A stretch of DNA of 64,000 bases from Pedobacter sp. R20-19 (GTDB lineage Bacteria > Bacteroidota > Bacteroidia > Sphingobacteriales > Sphingobacteriaceae). The position numbers and the translations under genes were made by a program. The notes beneath the pieces are model-generated. The model did no database searches and was not told the DNA's origin. It saw only the letters and a list, made by a program, of their open reading frames with translations. The stretch is taken from NCBI RefSeq assembly GCF_000708265.2, contig NZ_JCKI01000003.1:496001-560000 (forward strand), read 5' to 3'. Below, piece by piece: positions 44,531 through 53,372 of this stretch; the stretch's first letter is position 1, and each line of letters opens with the position of its first letter.

Positions 44531-47500
44531 TTCTGCACAATCGGCAGAGGGTATGAAGAAATATGTTTTCTTCTCTGCATCAACCCAAACACGATATTTA
44601 ATTCGTCAGCTTATGCGCACCAGCCTCCTCATTGCTATCGTATTAACAGCTTCTCTCCAATGCCTGTTCGCTACAGATCTCATTGCTCAATCGGCGCGGC
44701 AAGTAAAAATTTCTATCAAAATAGAGCAGGAAAACATGATTTCTGCGATCAAAAAAATTGAAGCAAATAGTCAGTTTCGATTTTTGTACCGCAACAACGA
44801 ACTGAAAAATCTCCAGCCAGTAAGTATTCCTGCAGGAGAAAGATCTGTAATAGAGATATTGGATTTACTTTTAAAGGGAACAGGATTTACCTATCAGCAG
44901 GTTGACAACAAAATTCTAATTACCAAATCAGCTCAATTAATTACCAATAATGCAGTTAATGATACTCGCTTAACCGGAATGATTACTGATGAGGCCGGAA
45001 ATCCACTTCCAGGTGTATCTATTCGCATTAAAGGAGATAAAGTGTTCAGCACTGCAACTGATCAAAACGGACATTTTAGTGTTACCGTACCAGATGGGAA
45101 AAGTGTTACCTTAATACTCAGTTATATTGGTTATGTAACCAGGGAAGTGGCAGTTAATGAAAATACAGCTTTAAAGGTTTCATTAACGCCAGAGTCAGGC
45201 AGTTTGAATGAAGTACAAATTATTGGTTATGGTACCACAACCAGAAAGCTAAATACGGGCTCTGTTGCTTCTATATCTGCTGATGAAATTCAGAAACAAC
45301 CTGTGGGCAACCCATTGGCAGCACTGTCAGGTAGAATGTCGGGTGTATTAATTGCACAAAATAATGGTGTACCAGGAAGTACTGTTCAGGTACAAATTCG
45401 TGGACAAAACTCCCTTTCATCTGGCGGAATCCCACTTTACGTAATTGATGGTGTGCCTTTTACGAATTTTAATGGTGGACAACCAGCAACTGATAACCTG
45501 AATGCCTTTGGAACATCTGGCGCAAGTGGCGGTATTAGCCCATTTGGCATGATCAATCCATCTGATATTGAAAGGATAGATATTTTGAAAGATGCTGATG
45601 CCACCGCCATTTATGGTTCAAGAGGTGCAAACGGAGTGGTGCTGATTACCACTAAAAAGGGAACACCGGGAAAAGTTAAAGTAGGTGTAAACTTAATGAC
45701 GGGTTTTACAGAAGTTAGCCGCTTTATTCCAACTTTAGACCTTCAGGAATATTTAACCTTGAGAAGAGAGGCTTTTCAAAATGATAATGCTGCGCCTAAT
45801 GCCACCAATGCACCCGATCTAACGGTTTGGGATCAAAACAATGGCACAGATTTTCAAAAATTATTAATTGGAAACCGTGGTCATTTGAATCAGGTTGATG
45901 CCTCATTATCTGGTGGCAATGATCAAACGAGATTCTTTTTCAACTCTGCTTACCGTAAAGAAACTGGTGTATTTTTAGGTGATAATGGCAATAAAAGATT
46001 TTCTTCGAGATTAAATCTTGACCATGTTTCGCAAAACAAAAAATTTGGTTCATCATTCTCAGTAAGCTACACAAATGATAATACAAACTTGCCAGCATCT
46101 GATGTATCTTCGGCCTACAACTTGCCTCCAAACCTGCCACTCTATGATGCTGCAGGTAAATTGTTTTGGGCAAATGGTTTTACCAATCCACTGGCTACGC
46201 TACAAAAAAAATATATGGGTATTACCAATAACTTAATCGCTAATTCAACCATTAGATATACCATTTTTCCAGGTTTAACGGCAAAATCAAACTTTGGTTA
46301 TACAACGACCAGAATTGAGCAAGTTAATACCAATCCGGCATCTTCACAAAACCCTGCAAACAATATTGTAAGCTCGGCAACTTTTGCAAATATTACCACT
46401 CAAAACTGGAGTGTAGAGCCAACTATAGATTATTCCAAAAATATTGGTCAGGGTAAGTTTACTGCTTTGGTAGGTACCAGTTTCCAACAAAATACGTCTA
46501 GCGGAACATCTATTTTTGGAAACAATTATAGTGTTGAAGAATTGTTAGGTACGCTTAGTGCAGCCGGAACAGTTACCGTTCTTTATAACAACATTGTGAA
46601 GTATAAGTACAATGCGGTTTTTGCAAAATTAAATTACGACTGGAAAGAAAAATACCTGATCAATGCCACATTCAGGCGTGATGGATCGTCAAGGTTTGGA
46701 CCAGAAAACAGATTCGGTAATTTTGGTGCAGTTGGCGCAGCTTGGGTGTTCTCTAATGAAGATTTTATAAAAGACAATTTATCCTTTTTAAGTTTTGGTA
46801 AATTAAGAACCAGTTTTGGTACAACTGGTAATGATCAGATCCCAAATTATCTTTATCTTTCTTTGTATAACCCAACTACGCCTTATTTAGGTAATGCTGC
46901 TTTAATACCTAGCGGACTTCCTAATCAAACCATTAAGTGGGAAACAACCAAAAAAATAGATCTGGCAATCGATTTAGGTTTCTTAAAAGACCGGATTTCC
47001 TTTACCGCTAACTATTATAGAAACCGATCATCTGATCAAATCACCTCAAATGCTGTAGCTTTCCAAAGTGGTTATAATTCTTACACACAAAATCTTCCAG
47101 CTGTTATTCAAAATCAAGGTTTGGAATTAGAATTGAATACAACCAATATCGTTGCTAAAGATTTTTCATGGAAGTCTTCACTAAACTTAACTTTTAACAA
47201 CAATAAACTGCTTGAATTCCCTGATCTTGACAAGTCCTTTTTGGCTTCAAGTTATGTAGTAGGAGAATCCCTCAACCTTATTCGTCCTTACCACTTTTTA
47301 GGTGTAAATCCAGCTACGGGCGCGGCGACTTATGAAGATAGAGATGGAAATGGCATAATCAATCAAAACGACCGTTATATAGCTGATCTTGGAACACCAT
47401 TCTTTGGTGGATTTAATAACACTTTTACATACAAAGGTTTTGAGTTAGGTATATTTTTTCAGTTTAACCATCGATTTGGGGTAACTCAAATTTTAAATAC

Positions 47501-47909
47501 CCGCCCGGGTGCATTGATCAATCAAAACGATTATTGGTTAGGCAGATGGACACCAGCAAATACTTCTTCCAATATTCCTGGAGCCTCAGCTACTTCTGGC
47601 ACAACTATAGCGAATTCATATAATCTTTATACCCAATCTGACGCGGTTTATGGTGATGCTTCTTATCTAAAGTTAAGATCAGTAAACTTATCATATACCC
47701 TGCCGCAAGAATGGCTTAGACAAGTAAAGATTTCAAATGCGAGTATTTTTGTTCAGGGGCAGAATTTGTACACATGGGCCAAGAATAAATACACATTGGA
47801 TACTGAAACTACCGTTCAAGGTGGACCTTCAGGTCTGGGTACAGGAACCATTGGCCAGGTATTGCCACCTTTAAGAACAATTGTATTTGGTATTAATTGC
47901 TCATTTTAA
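44523..47909 (+). CDS. SusC/RagA-type TonB-dependent receptor with STN domain
   Basis: 1128 residues. After a long leader with signal helix (SLLIAIVLTASLQCLFA; ATGs at 44523 and 44553 are both possible starts) comes an STN domain at about 70-125 (ISAIKKIEANSQFRFLYRNNELK...). A CarboxypepD_reg-like domain follows at about 128-212 (LTGMITDEAGNPLPGVSIRIKG). The plug is at about 230-350, ending ATAIYGSRGANGVVLITTKKG, and the 22-strand barrel ends in IVFGINCSF. The STN domain marks receptors that signal to a FecR/sigma pair, as encoded just upstream. Imports a polymer fragment with SusD; substrate unknown. Confidence 0.95.
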   Translation: MYFSAQSAEGMKKYVFFSASTQTRYLIRQLMRTSLLIAIVLTASLQCLFATDLIAQSARQVKISIKIEQENMISAIKKIEANSQFRFLYRNNELKNLQPVSIPAGERSVIEILDLLLKGTGFTYQQVDNKILITKSAQLITNNAVNDTRLTGMITDEAGNPLPGVSIRIKGDKVFSTATDQNGHFSVTVPDGKSVTLILSYIGYVTREVAVNENTALKVSLTPESGSLNEVQIIGYGTTTRKLNTGSVASISADEIQKQPVGNPLAALSGRMSGVLIAQNNGVPGSTVQVQIRGQNSLSSGGIPLYVIDGVPFTNFNGGQPATDNLNAFGTSGASGGISPFGMINPSDIERIDILKDADATAIYGSRGANGVVLITTKKGTPGKVKVGVNLMTGFTEVSRFIPTLDLQEYLTLRREAFQNDNAAPNATNAPDLTVWDQNNGTDFQKLLIGNRGHLNQVDASLSGGNDQTRFFFNSAYRKETGVFLGDNGNKRFSSRLNLDHVSQNKKFGSSFSVSYTNDNTNLPASDVSSAYNLPPNLPLYDAAGKLFWANGFTNPLATLQKKYMGITNNLIANSTIRYTIFPGLTAKSNFGYTTTRIEQVNTNPASSQNPANNIVSSATFANITTQNWSVEPTIDYSKNIGQGKFTALVGTSFQQNTSSGTSIFGNNYSVEELLGTLSAAGTVTVLYNNIVKYKYNAVFAKLNYDWKEKYLINATFRRDGSSRFGPENRFGNFGAVGAAWVFSNEDFIKDNLSFLSFGKLRTSFGTTGNDQIPNYLYLSLYNPTTPYLGNAALIPSGLPNQTIKWETTKKIDLAIDLGFLKDRISFTANYYRNRSSDQITSNAVAFQSGYNSYTQNLPAVIQNQGLELELNTTNIVAKDFSWKSSLNLTFNNNKLLEFPDLDKSFLASSYVVGESLNLIRPYHFLGVNPATGAATYEDRDGNGIINQNDRYIADLGTPFFGGFNNTFTYKGFELGIFFQFNHRFGVTQILNTRPGALINQNDYWLGRWTPANTSSNIPGASATSGTTIANSYNLYTQSDAVYGDASYLKLRSVNLSYTLPQEWLRQVKISNASIFVQGQNLYTWAKNKYTLDTETTVQGGPSGLGTGTIGQVLPPLRTIVFGINCSF

Positions 47910-47920
47910 CTTTGATCATC

Positions 47921-49300
47921 ATGAAAAAAACATATAAAAATTTAATTTATATTACACTTGTTCTTGGATCAGTTTTCACTGTTTCCTCCTGCAAAAAATT
48001 TGTAGAACTGGGTGCCCCTCCAACGCAGGTTTTATTTGGAGATGTCTTTAAAACAGACGCTGCCGCACAGAGTGTTGTAATGGGTATTTATACAACTGCT
48101 TCGGCAAATACCAATGCTTTTCTAACCCATATCACTTTATACCCAGGAATATCAGCAGATGATTTACAGTATAATGGTTCGGATGCAATCATACAGGAAT
48201 TTTCGAAAAATGCCATTTTAACGAACAATAGTTTTGTAAATACAACCTGGGGCAATTTATATCCATCTATAAAAAACACCAATAATGCCATTAGCGGGAT
48301 AACAGCTTCTACTACACTCACTGCTTCTACCAAAGCGCAGCTTTTAGGAGAGGCTAAATTTTTACGTGCATATTTTTATTTCTATTTAGTTAATTTATTT
48401 GGCGATGTTCCGTTACCGTTAAAGGATGATTATTCTGCCTTTGATAATGCCGTTTTGCCACGTACATCCTCAGCCCAGGTTTATGCACAAATCATTAAAG
48501 ATTTAACTGAAGCACAAGCTTCATTACCAACCGCATATGTTGGTACTTTTAGAGGCAGGATAAATAAATATGCAGCCTCTGCCCTATTGGCTCGTGTCTA
48601 TCTTTATCAAAAGGATTATGCAAACGCAGAAGCACAAGCAACACAAGTTATCAGTTCTGGAACATACAGTTTGCCTGTACCAGAGTTGGCATTCGTCAAT
48701 ACCAGTAATGAGATTATCTGGCAAATTGCGAATGTTAACGGATTTTCTGTACCAGGGAATAATTATGTGTCTACAGCCACAGCAATTCCAAACTATTCTT
48801 TAGCTGACGGAACTTATCAGAGTTTTGAAAGCACAACGGATTTACGTCGCACGAACTGGACCGCTTCTAAAACTTTAGGAGGCAAAACTTATTATTCCAT
48901 TACTAAATATAAGATAGGTTCAGGCACTGGAAATGAGTATAATGTGATGTTAAGATTTGCTGAACAGTATCTGATCAGAGCAGAAGCCAGAGCACAACTT
49001 AATAACCTTAGCGGTGCCAAAACTGATTTAGATGCAGTAAGATCAAGAGCTGGTTTAACTGGTATTAGTGCAACCTTAACACAGCCACAAATGCTTTTAG
49101 CAATTGAGCAGGAAAGAAAAATGGAATTTTTTGGAGAATGGGGCCATCGTTGGTTTGATTTAAAAAGAACAAATAGAGCGGATGCTGTTTTGGGAGCGCT
49201 CAGACCTTCAACATGGAAAACCACTTCAGTATTGTATCCTATTCCTCAAGCACAAATTTTGATCAATAATGCCCTAAGCCAGAACCCTGGATATAATTAA
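47921..49300 (+). CDS. SusD/RagB-family surface lipoprotein
   Basis: 459 residues from ATG 47921, 11 nt after susC; an upstream in-frame ATG overlaps susC and spoils the signal. MKKTYKNLIYITLVLGSVFTVSSC is a lipoprotein signal. KKFVELGAPPTQVLFGDVFKTDAAAQSVVMGIY and the TPR-like GEAKFLRAYFYFYLVNLFGDVPLPL are SusD hallmarks. The C-terminus has MEFFGEWGHRWFDLKRTNRADAVL and YPIPQAQILINNALSQNPGYN. Forms the lid of the SusC channel and binds the substrate at the cell surface. Confidence 0.95.
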   Translation: MKKTYKNLIYITLVLGSVFTVSSCKKFVELGAPPTQVLFGDVFKTDAAAQSVVMGIYTTASANTNAFLTHITLYPGISADDLQYNGSDAIIQEFSKNAILTNNSFVNTTWGNLYPSIKNTNNAISGITASTTLTASTKAQLLGEAKFLRAYFYFYLVNLFGDVPLPLKDDYSAFDNAVLPRTSSAQVYAQIIKDLTEAQASLPTAYVGTFRGRINKYAASALLARVYLYQKDYANAEAQATQVISSGTYSLPVPELAFVNTSNEIIWQIANVNGFSVPGNNYVSTATAIPNYSLADGTYQSFESTTDLRRTNWTASKTLGGKTYYSITKYKIGSGTGNEYNVMLRFAEQYLIRAEARAQLNNLSGAKTDLDAVRSRAGLTGISATLTQPQMLLAIEQERKMEFFGEWGHRWFDLKRTNRADAVLGALRPSTWKTTSVLYPIPQAQILINNALSQNPGYN

Positions 49301-49325
49301 AAAAACTACCTAAATTTTTTAAAAG

Positions 49326-50804
49326 ATGAAATATTTAAACATCATTCTTACATCACTGGCGCTATCTGCAACGTTAACGCAGCTAAGCGCACAAACCAAA
49401 CCTCTAGATAGCACCAAAAATCATTTAGATCAATTAATCGCCTCTAAAAACCCCACCGATCAGGCACTATTAAATACTAAACTGAAAACACTTGCTGCAT
49501 CAAACAGTGAAAAGGAAATGGATTTGGCCATTAACTATTACTATAAATTAAAAAATCAAAAAGCAAGTGATTCATTGCTAGAAGCTGAGGTGAAAAAATT
49601 CCCTTTAGGCTCACGCGCCAGAAACAAAGCTGCCAGTGATGACATCTATAATTTGAAAACACCAGCCGAAAAAGAAAAAGCTTATAAAGCGTGGATTCAG
49701 AAGTTTCCACCTTCTAAATTTAGTGGTGAGGATTTGATCGTTTATGATTATGTAACCAGCAGCATTGCTACCGGTTATGCCGAACAAAAAAATACGGCAA
49801 AAGCAATTGAATACGGCGAAAAACTTCTGGTAGATTTCTGGAAAGGAAATGGTTATGGTGGTTTGGCTGAAGCCTTTTATAAATCCGGCGACTTAAAAAA
49901 TGCTTCTATTTATTATAAAAAAGCAATGGAAAGCGCAAAGGTGTATTACGATGGGAAACTGCCAGATGAAAATTCTTCTAAGTTTGCCGCATCGGGCTAT
50001 CCGGGTTTAACCATGACTTATGCCAATATTCTTTTTGAACAGAAGAATTACAACGAAGCCTTAAAATATGCCAAGTTAGCCTCAACCAATCCCAAAACAG
50101 CATCACCAAGATCAAACTTCCAGTATGCAAAAATTCTGATGGCTTTAAACAGAAATGAAGAGGCCTATACTAAACTGGAAGAAGCTGTAAAATCGGGCAA
50201 GGCCAACGATGAGATGAGTGCAGCCTTTAAAACACTTTACATCAAAGTAAAAGGCAGCGATGCCGGTTTTGAACAGTATGCAGCTGAAATTAGAAAGGGA
50301 ATAATTGCAAACCTTCAACAAAAATTAACAAAAGAAATGGTTAAAAAGCCAGCAGTAGATTTTACACTTACAGATTTGGATGGCAAACAGGTTACCTTAA
50401 GTAGTTTAAAAGGCAAAACGGTTATTCTAGATTTCTGGGCCACCTGGTGCGGACCATGCAAAGCTTCTTTTCCAGCAATGCAAATGGCTGTTAACAAATA
50501 CAAAGATGACTCTAATGTAAAGTTTTTGTTCATCCATACCTGGGAAAAAACCGCTACGCCTACCAAAGATGCCGGCGACTATATCAAATCACAGAACTAT
50601 AATTTTGAGGTGTTGATGGACAATAAGGATCCTGAAACCAAAATTAATAAAGTAGTGAGCGATTATAAAGTGAATGGTATCCCCTCTAAGTTTGTTATTG
50701 ACCCACAGGGAAATATCAGGTTTAATTTAATGGGATTTGATGGCAGCAATGAAGCAGCCGTTGATGAAATTTCAATGATGATTGATATGGCTAGGAAAGG
50801 ATAA
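49326..50804 (+). CDS. TPR-containing TlpA-like thioredoxin
   Basis: 492 residues. Signal peptide at about 1-22. A helical tetratricopeptide-like region spans about 60-330 (GYAEQKNTAKAIEYGEKLL, AFYKSGDLKNASIYYKKAMESAK, ILFEQKNYNEALKYAKLA). A TlpA/ResA-type thioredoxin domain spans about 345-490 with the redox pair CGPC near 375-378 in LDFWATWCGPCKASFPAM. Periplasmic or outer-membrane thiol reductase. Such proteins often follow SusCD pairs in Sphingobacteriaceae, but the target is unknown. No glycoside hydrolase or peptidase gene follows. Confidence 0.9.
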   Translation: MKYLNIILTSLALSATLTQLSAQTKPLDSTKNHLDQLIASKNPTDQALLNTKLKTLAASNSEKEMDLAINYYYKLKNQKASDSLLEAEVKKFPLGSRARNKAASDDIYNLKTPAEKEKAYKAWIQKFPPSKFSGEDLIVYDYVTSSIATGYAEQKNTAKAIEYGEKLLVDFWKGNGYGGLAEAFYKSGDLKNASIYYKKAMESAKVYYDGKLPDENSSKFAASGYPGLTMTYANILFEQKNYNEALKYAKLASTNPKTASPRSNFQYAKILMALNRNEEAYTKLEEAVKSGKANDEMSAAFKTLYIKVKGSDAGFEQYAAEIRKGIIANLQQKLTKEMVKKPAVDFTLTDLDGKQVTLSSLKGKTVILDFWATWCGPCKASFPAMQMAVNKYKDDSNVKFLFIHTWEKTATPTKDAGDYIKSQNYNFEVLMDNKDPETKINKVVSDYKVNGIPSKFVIDPQGNIRFNLMGFDGSNEAAVDEISMMIDMARKG

Positions 50805-50822
50805 ATAAAGTTATCTATTAAC

Positions 50823-50871
50823 AAATCTCATTCATACAATCACCTGTGAAAGTTTGAATGAGATTTTTTTT
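50823..50871 (+). terminator. Terminator of the SusCD locus
   Basis: AAATCTCATTCA (50823-50834) pairs with TGAATGAGATTT (50855-50866) and is followed by a run of T to 50871. Confidence 0.82.
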
Positions 50872-50879
50872 GCGTAAAT

Positions 50880-51210
50880 ACTATCGCTCGTGTGTCCCAC
50901 CGACCTAAATGATGATTGCTTAATGCCTAAACATTTTCAAAATGAGGCGTTTCGACTGGTGAAGACACCAAACCGACAGTAATAAACGCATCAGAGCGCT
51001 GGGAATGAACGATCGCTAGCCACCTCGTCATAGTTAGTTAGATAACCTCTTTATAAAAAGAAGTATAAAGCCACCGGGAATGAACGATCGCTATAGCCAC
51101 CTCGTCATCCTGAACTTGATTCAGGACCTTTCTTAGACCACTTGAATTATGCGAACTAATTGGTAAATTATCTTTTCAATAGATCCTGAGTCAAGCTCAG
51201 GAGGACTACC
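50880..51210. repeat. Composite intergenic repeat region
   Basis: The gap 50805-51286 is mostly repeats. GGGAATGAACGATCGCTA...GCCACCTCGTCAT occurs at 51001-51031 and again at 51076-51108 (2-bp insertion), 75 bp apart. At 51107-51125 TCCTGAA-CTTGA-TTCAGGA is a hairpin, and an inverted, slightly different copy lies at 51184-51202. No gene is present. Confidence 0.65.
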
Positions 51211-51247
51211 GTTATAGTTGGTCTATTAATCTGACCTACTGTTCTAT

Positions 51248-51282
51248 TTTAATCTCCTTTTAAGATGAGTTCATTACTTTTG
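51248..51282 (+). promoter_or_regulatory. Response-regulator-type direct repeats and -7 box before the regulator gene
   Basis: TTTAAT at 51248 and TTTAAG at 51259 are 11 bp apart. A -7 box TACTTTTG begins 16 bp after the second repeat (51275-51282) and ends 4 nt before the ATG. Same geometry as the promoter at 53312-53368. Confidence 0.55.
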
Positions 51283-51286
51283 TACT

Positions 51287-51964
51287 ATGCTTAAAATAGG
51301 AATAGCAGAAGATGACCTTAAAATTGCAGGACTGCTGAAATCAGCGCTGGAAGAAAATGGTTACCAGGTTTGGAATGCCTATAATGGAACAGATGCCCTC
51401 GAAAGCTTTATCAAAAATGATTTTAATCTCCTGATTATAGACATTATGATGCCAGGTTTAAATGGTATCCAATTGTGCAAACACTTGCGTGAAAGCCAGA
51501 TCAACACCCCTATTCTCATGCTTACTGCAATGGGAACAGTAGATGATAAAGTGATGGGTTTAGATGCCGGGGCCGATGATTACCTGGTTAAACCCTTCCA
51601 TCTAAAAGAACTTCTGGCCAGAGTAACAGCCCTCTTAAGGCGGCAGTCACCTATCTCAATTCCTGAAAGCCATCAGCTTTGTTTTCAAGACCTTTGCCTC
51701 AACACCTCAAGTAAAGAAGTAAGTAGAGCAGATAAAAAAATTGAGCTGAGTGCTAAAGAATTTGACTTGCTTGAACTGTTTTTAAGGCATCCAAACCGAT
51801 TGCTTTCCCGCCAGTATATTGCCGAACAAGTTTGGAACATCAACTTTGATACCGGTACCAATGTAATAGATGTATATATCAATTTTTTAAGGAAGAAAAT
51901 TGAAAAGGGTTTTGATCGAAAGCTGATCCACACTAAAATTAATATGGGTTACATCCTTAAATAA
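51287..51964 (+). CDS. OmpR-family response regulator (metal-type)
   Basis: 225 residues. Receiver domain 1-118: acidic pocket EDD at 8-10, phosphoacceptor Asp52 in LLIIDIMMPGLNG, Thr in MLTAMG and Lys in YLVKPF. Winged-helix DNA-binding domain about 128-224 (ELSAKEFDLLELFLRHPNRLLSRQYIAEQVW...IDVYINFLRKKIEKGFDRKLIHTKINMGYIL). Resembles CusR/CopR regulators. The stop overlaps the kinase start by 1 nt (TAATG). Confidence 0.93.
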   Translation: MLKIGIAEDDLKIAGLLKSALEENGYQVWNAYNGTDALESFIKNDFNLLIIDIMMPGLNGIQLCKHLRESQINTPILMLTAMGTVDDKVMGLDAGADDYLVKPFHLKELLARVTALLRRQSPISIPESHQLCFQDLCLNTSSKEVSRADKKIELSAKEFDLLELFLRHPNRLLSRQYIAEQVWNINFDTGTNVIDVYINFLRKKIEKGFDRKLIHTKINMGYILK

Positions 51965-53316
51965 TGAAAATAAAAGACCGCATTGCACTGTATTTTACCC
52001 TCATTAGCACCTCCATGCTGTTTGCGGTATTGTGCATGGTCTATTTTACCTTTATGAAGTTTCTTCAGGCTGATTTTTTTGAACGCCTGACAGACCGCAC
52101 CATGGTTACGGCTAAGCTTTACCTGGAAGCAGACGAAATGAGCAGAGATGCTTTGAGCAGTGTACGACACCAATATTTACAGAAACTTAGGGACGAAGTC
52201 ATCCGGATTTATGATTCGCGGGATCGGGCAACCTTTATCGGTGATTCTGCACAATACTGGACGAAGGCGACCATTAACCGGGTGAGAAACCAAAAACACC
52301 TGCAATACAAAGATGGCGAGCGGCAGGTAGTTGGCATTTATTATAAGGATAATCAGGGCGATTTTGTGATTTTGGCTTCTGCTACCGATCAGGGTACACA
52401 TAACCGATTGGAAAAATTGCTCAAAATTATGGTGGTTACTTTTGTTTCCATTTCAATCATTGTTTTATTGTTGAGCAGGTGGGTGGCAGAAAAAATGCTG
52501 AAACCGCTTAAAAAGTTCATGGCTGAAGTAAAACAGGTTGGCTCAGAAAATCTGGCTTTCAGGGTGGAAGAAAACCAGACCAAAGACGAAATTAACCTTA
52601 TTGCGCAAAGTTTTAACCATTTAATGGAAGAACTTGAACAAGCCTTTATCTTGCAAAAAACCTTCGTAGCCAATGCATCACATGAATTACGAACACCGGT
52701 AACCAGAATGATGATGACCGCCGAGCTGGCGCTCTTGAAAGAAAGAGATGTTCAGGCTTATCAAAAAGTTATTCATTCCATTTTAGATGATGCGGAAAAT
52801 ATGGAGCACATCATCAATGGCTTACTGGCTTTAGCTAAAATGGATCTTGAACTAATTAATTCGCAGTTATCATCTATTCGACTGGACAATCTTTTAATTA
52901 AAATTCAGTCTGACTGGCAGTCACATCATCATCAACAGTTAGACATTCAAAATTTACTGGAAAACGATGCAGAACCCCTTGTCTCCGTGAATGCTGTTTT
53001 ACTGCAAATTGCCATCGACAATATGATTTCCAATGCTTTTAAATTTTCCGGAAATCAAAAGGTAATGGTGCAACTGGAATATTCAAATCATCAATTTCTG
53101 GTTAAGATTATTGATCAAGGTCCAGGGATCCCATCCTCAGCACACGAAGAAGTATTTAAGCCTTTTTATACACAATCGGCTGAAATTGGTGAGAAAGGTG
53201 AAGGTATGGGCTTGTATATGGCAAATAAGATCATTACACTTTTTAAAGGAAAAATAGAAATATCGGTTACAGCAAATCAACAGAATTGCCTCATCATCTA
53301 CCTACCTCAACTTTAA
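51964..53316 (+). CDS. Sensor histidine kinase
   Basis: 450 residues. Two membrane helices (about 10-32 and 155-175) bracket a roughly 120-residue periplasmic sensor, followed by HAMP (AEKMLKPLKKFMAEVKQVGSENLAFRV). The H-box is FVANASHELRTPVTRMMMTAELAL with His240. The ATPase carries N (IAIDNMISNAFKFS), G1 (IIDQGPGIP) and G2 (GEGMGLYMANKII) boxes. CusS/HmsK-like layout. The sensor part has no obvious Met- or His-rich metal site. Partner of the regulator upstream. The first TTTAAT repeat of the next promoter overlaps its stop codon. Confidence 0.93.
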   Translation: MKIKDRIALYFTLISTSMLFAVLCMVYFTFMKFLQADFFERLTDRTMVTAKLYLEADEMSRDALSSVRHQYLQKLRDEVIRIYDSRDRATFIGDSAQYWTKATINRVRNQKHLQYKDGERQVVGIYYKDNQGDFVILASATDQGTHNRLEKLLKIMVVTFVSISIIVLLLSRWVAEKMLKPLKKFMAEVKQVGSENLAFRVEENQTKDEINLIAQSFNHLMEELEQAFILQKTFVANASHELRTPVTRMMMTAELALLKERDVQAYQKVIHSILDDAENMEHIINGLLALAKMDLELINSQLSSIRLDNLLIKIQSDWQSHHHQQLDIQNLLENDAEPLVSVNAVLLQIAIDNMISNAFKFSGNQKVMVQLEYSNHQFLVKIIDQGPGIPSSAHEEVFKPFYTQSAEIGEKGEGMGLYMANKIITLFKGKIEISVTANQQNCLIIYLPQL

Positions 53317-53368
53317 TCTGCTTTTAATTTCGATTTAATTCGCGTTTAATTCGGCTGAGATAGATTTG
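53312..53368 (+). promoter_or_regulatory. Four 11-bp-spaced direct repeats and -7 box before the efflux operon
   Basis: TTTAAT starts at 53312, 53323, 53334 and 53345, an exact 11-bp period, so all copies face the same side of the helix. TAGATTTG (53361-53368) begins 16 bp after the last copy and ends 4 nt before the ATG at 53373. No -33 TTG box is present, as expected for an activator-dependent promoter. Confidence 0.65.
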
Positions 53369-53372
53369 TGGC

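Noticed and set aside
51944..51955. Further GGGTTAC box of the ECF regulon
   Set aside because: It lies inside the response regulator coding sequence and has no GTATTAA at the right distance.
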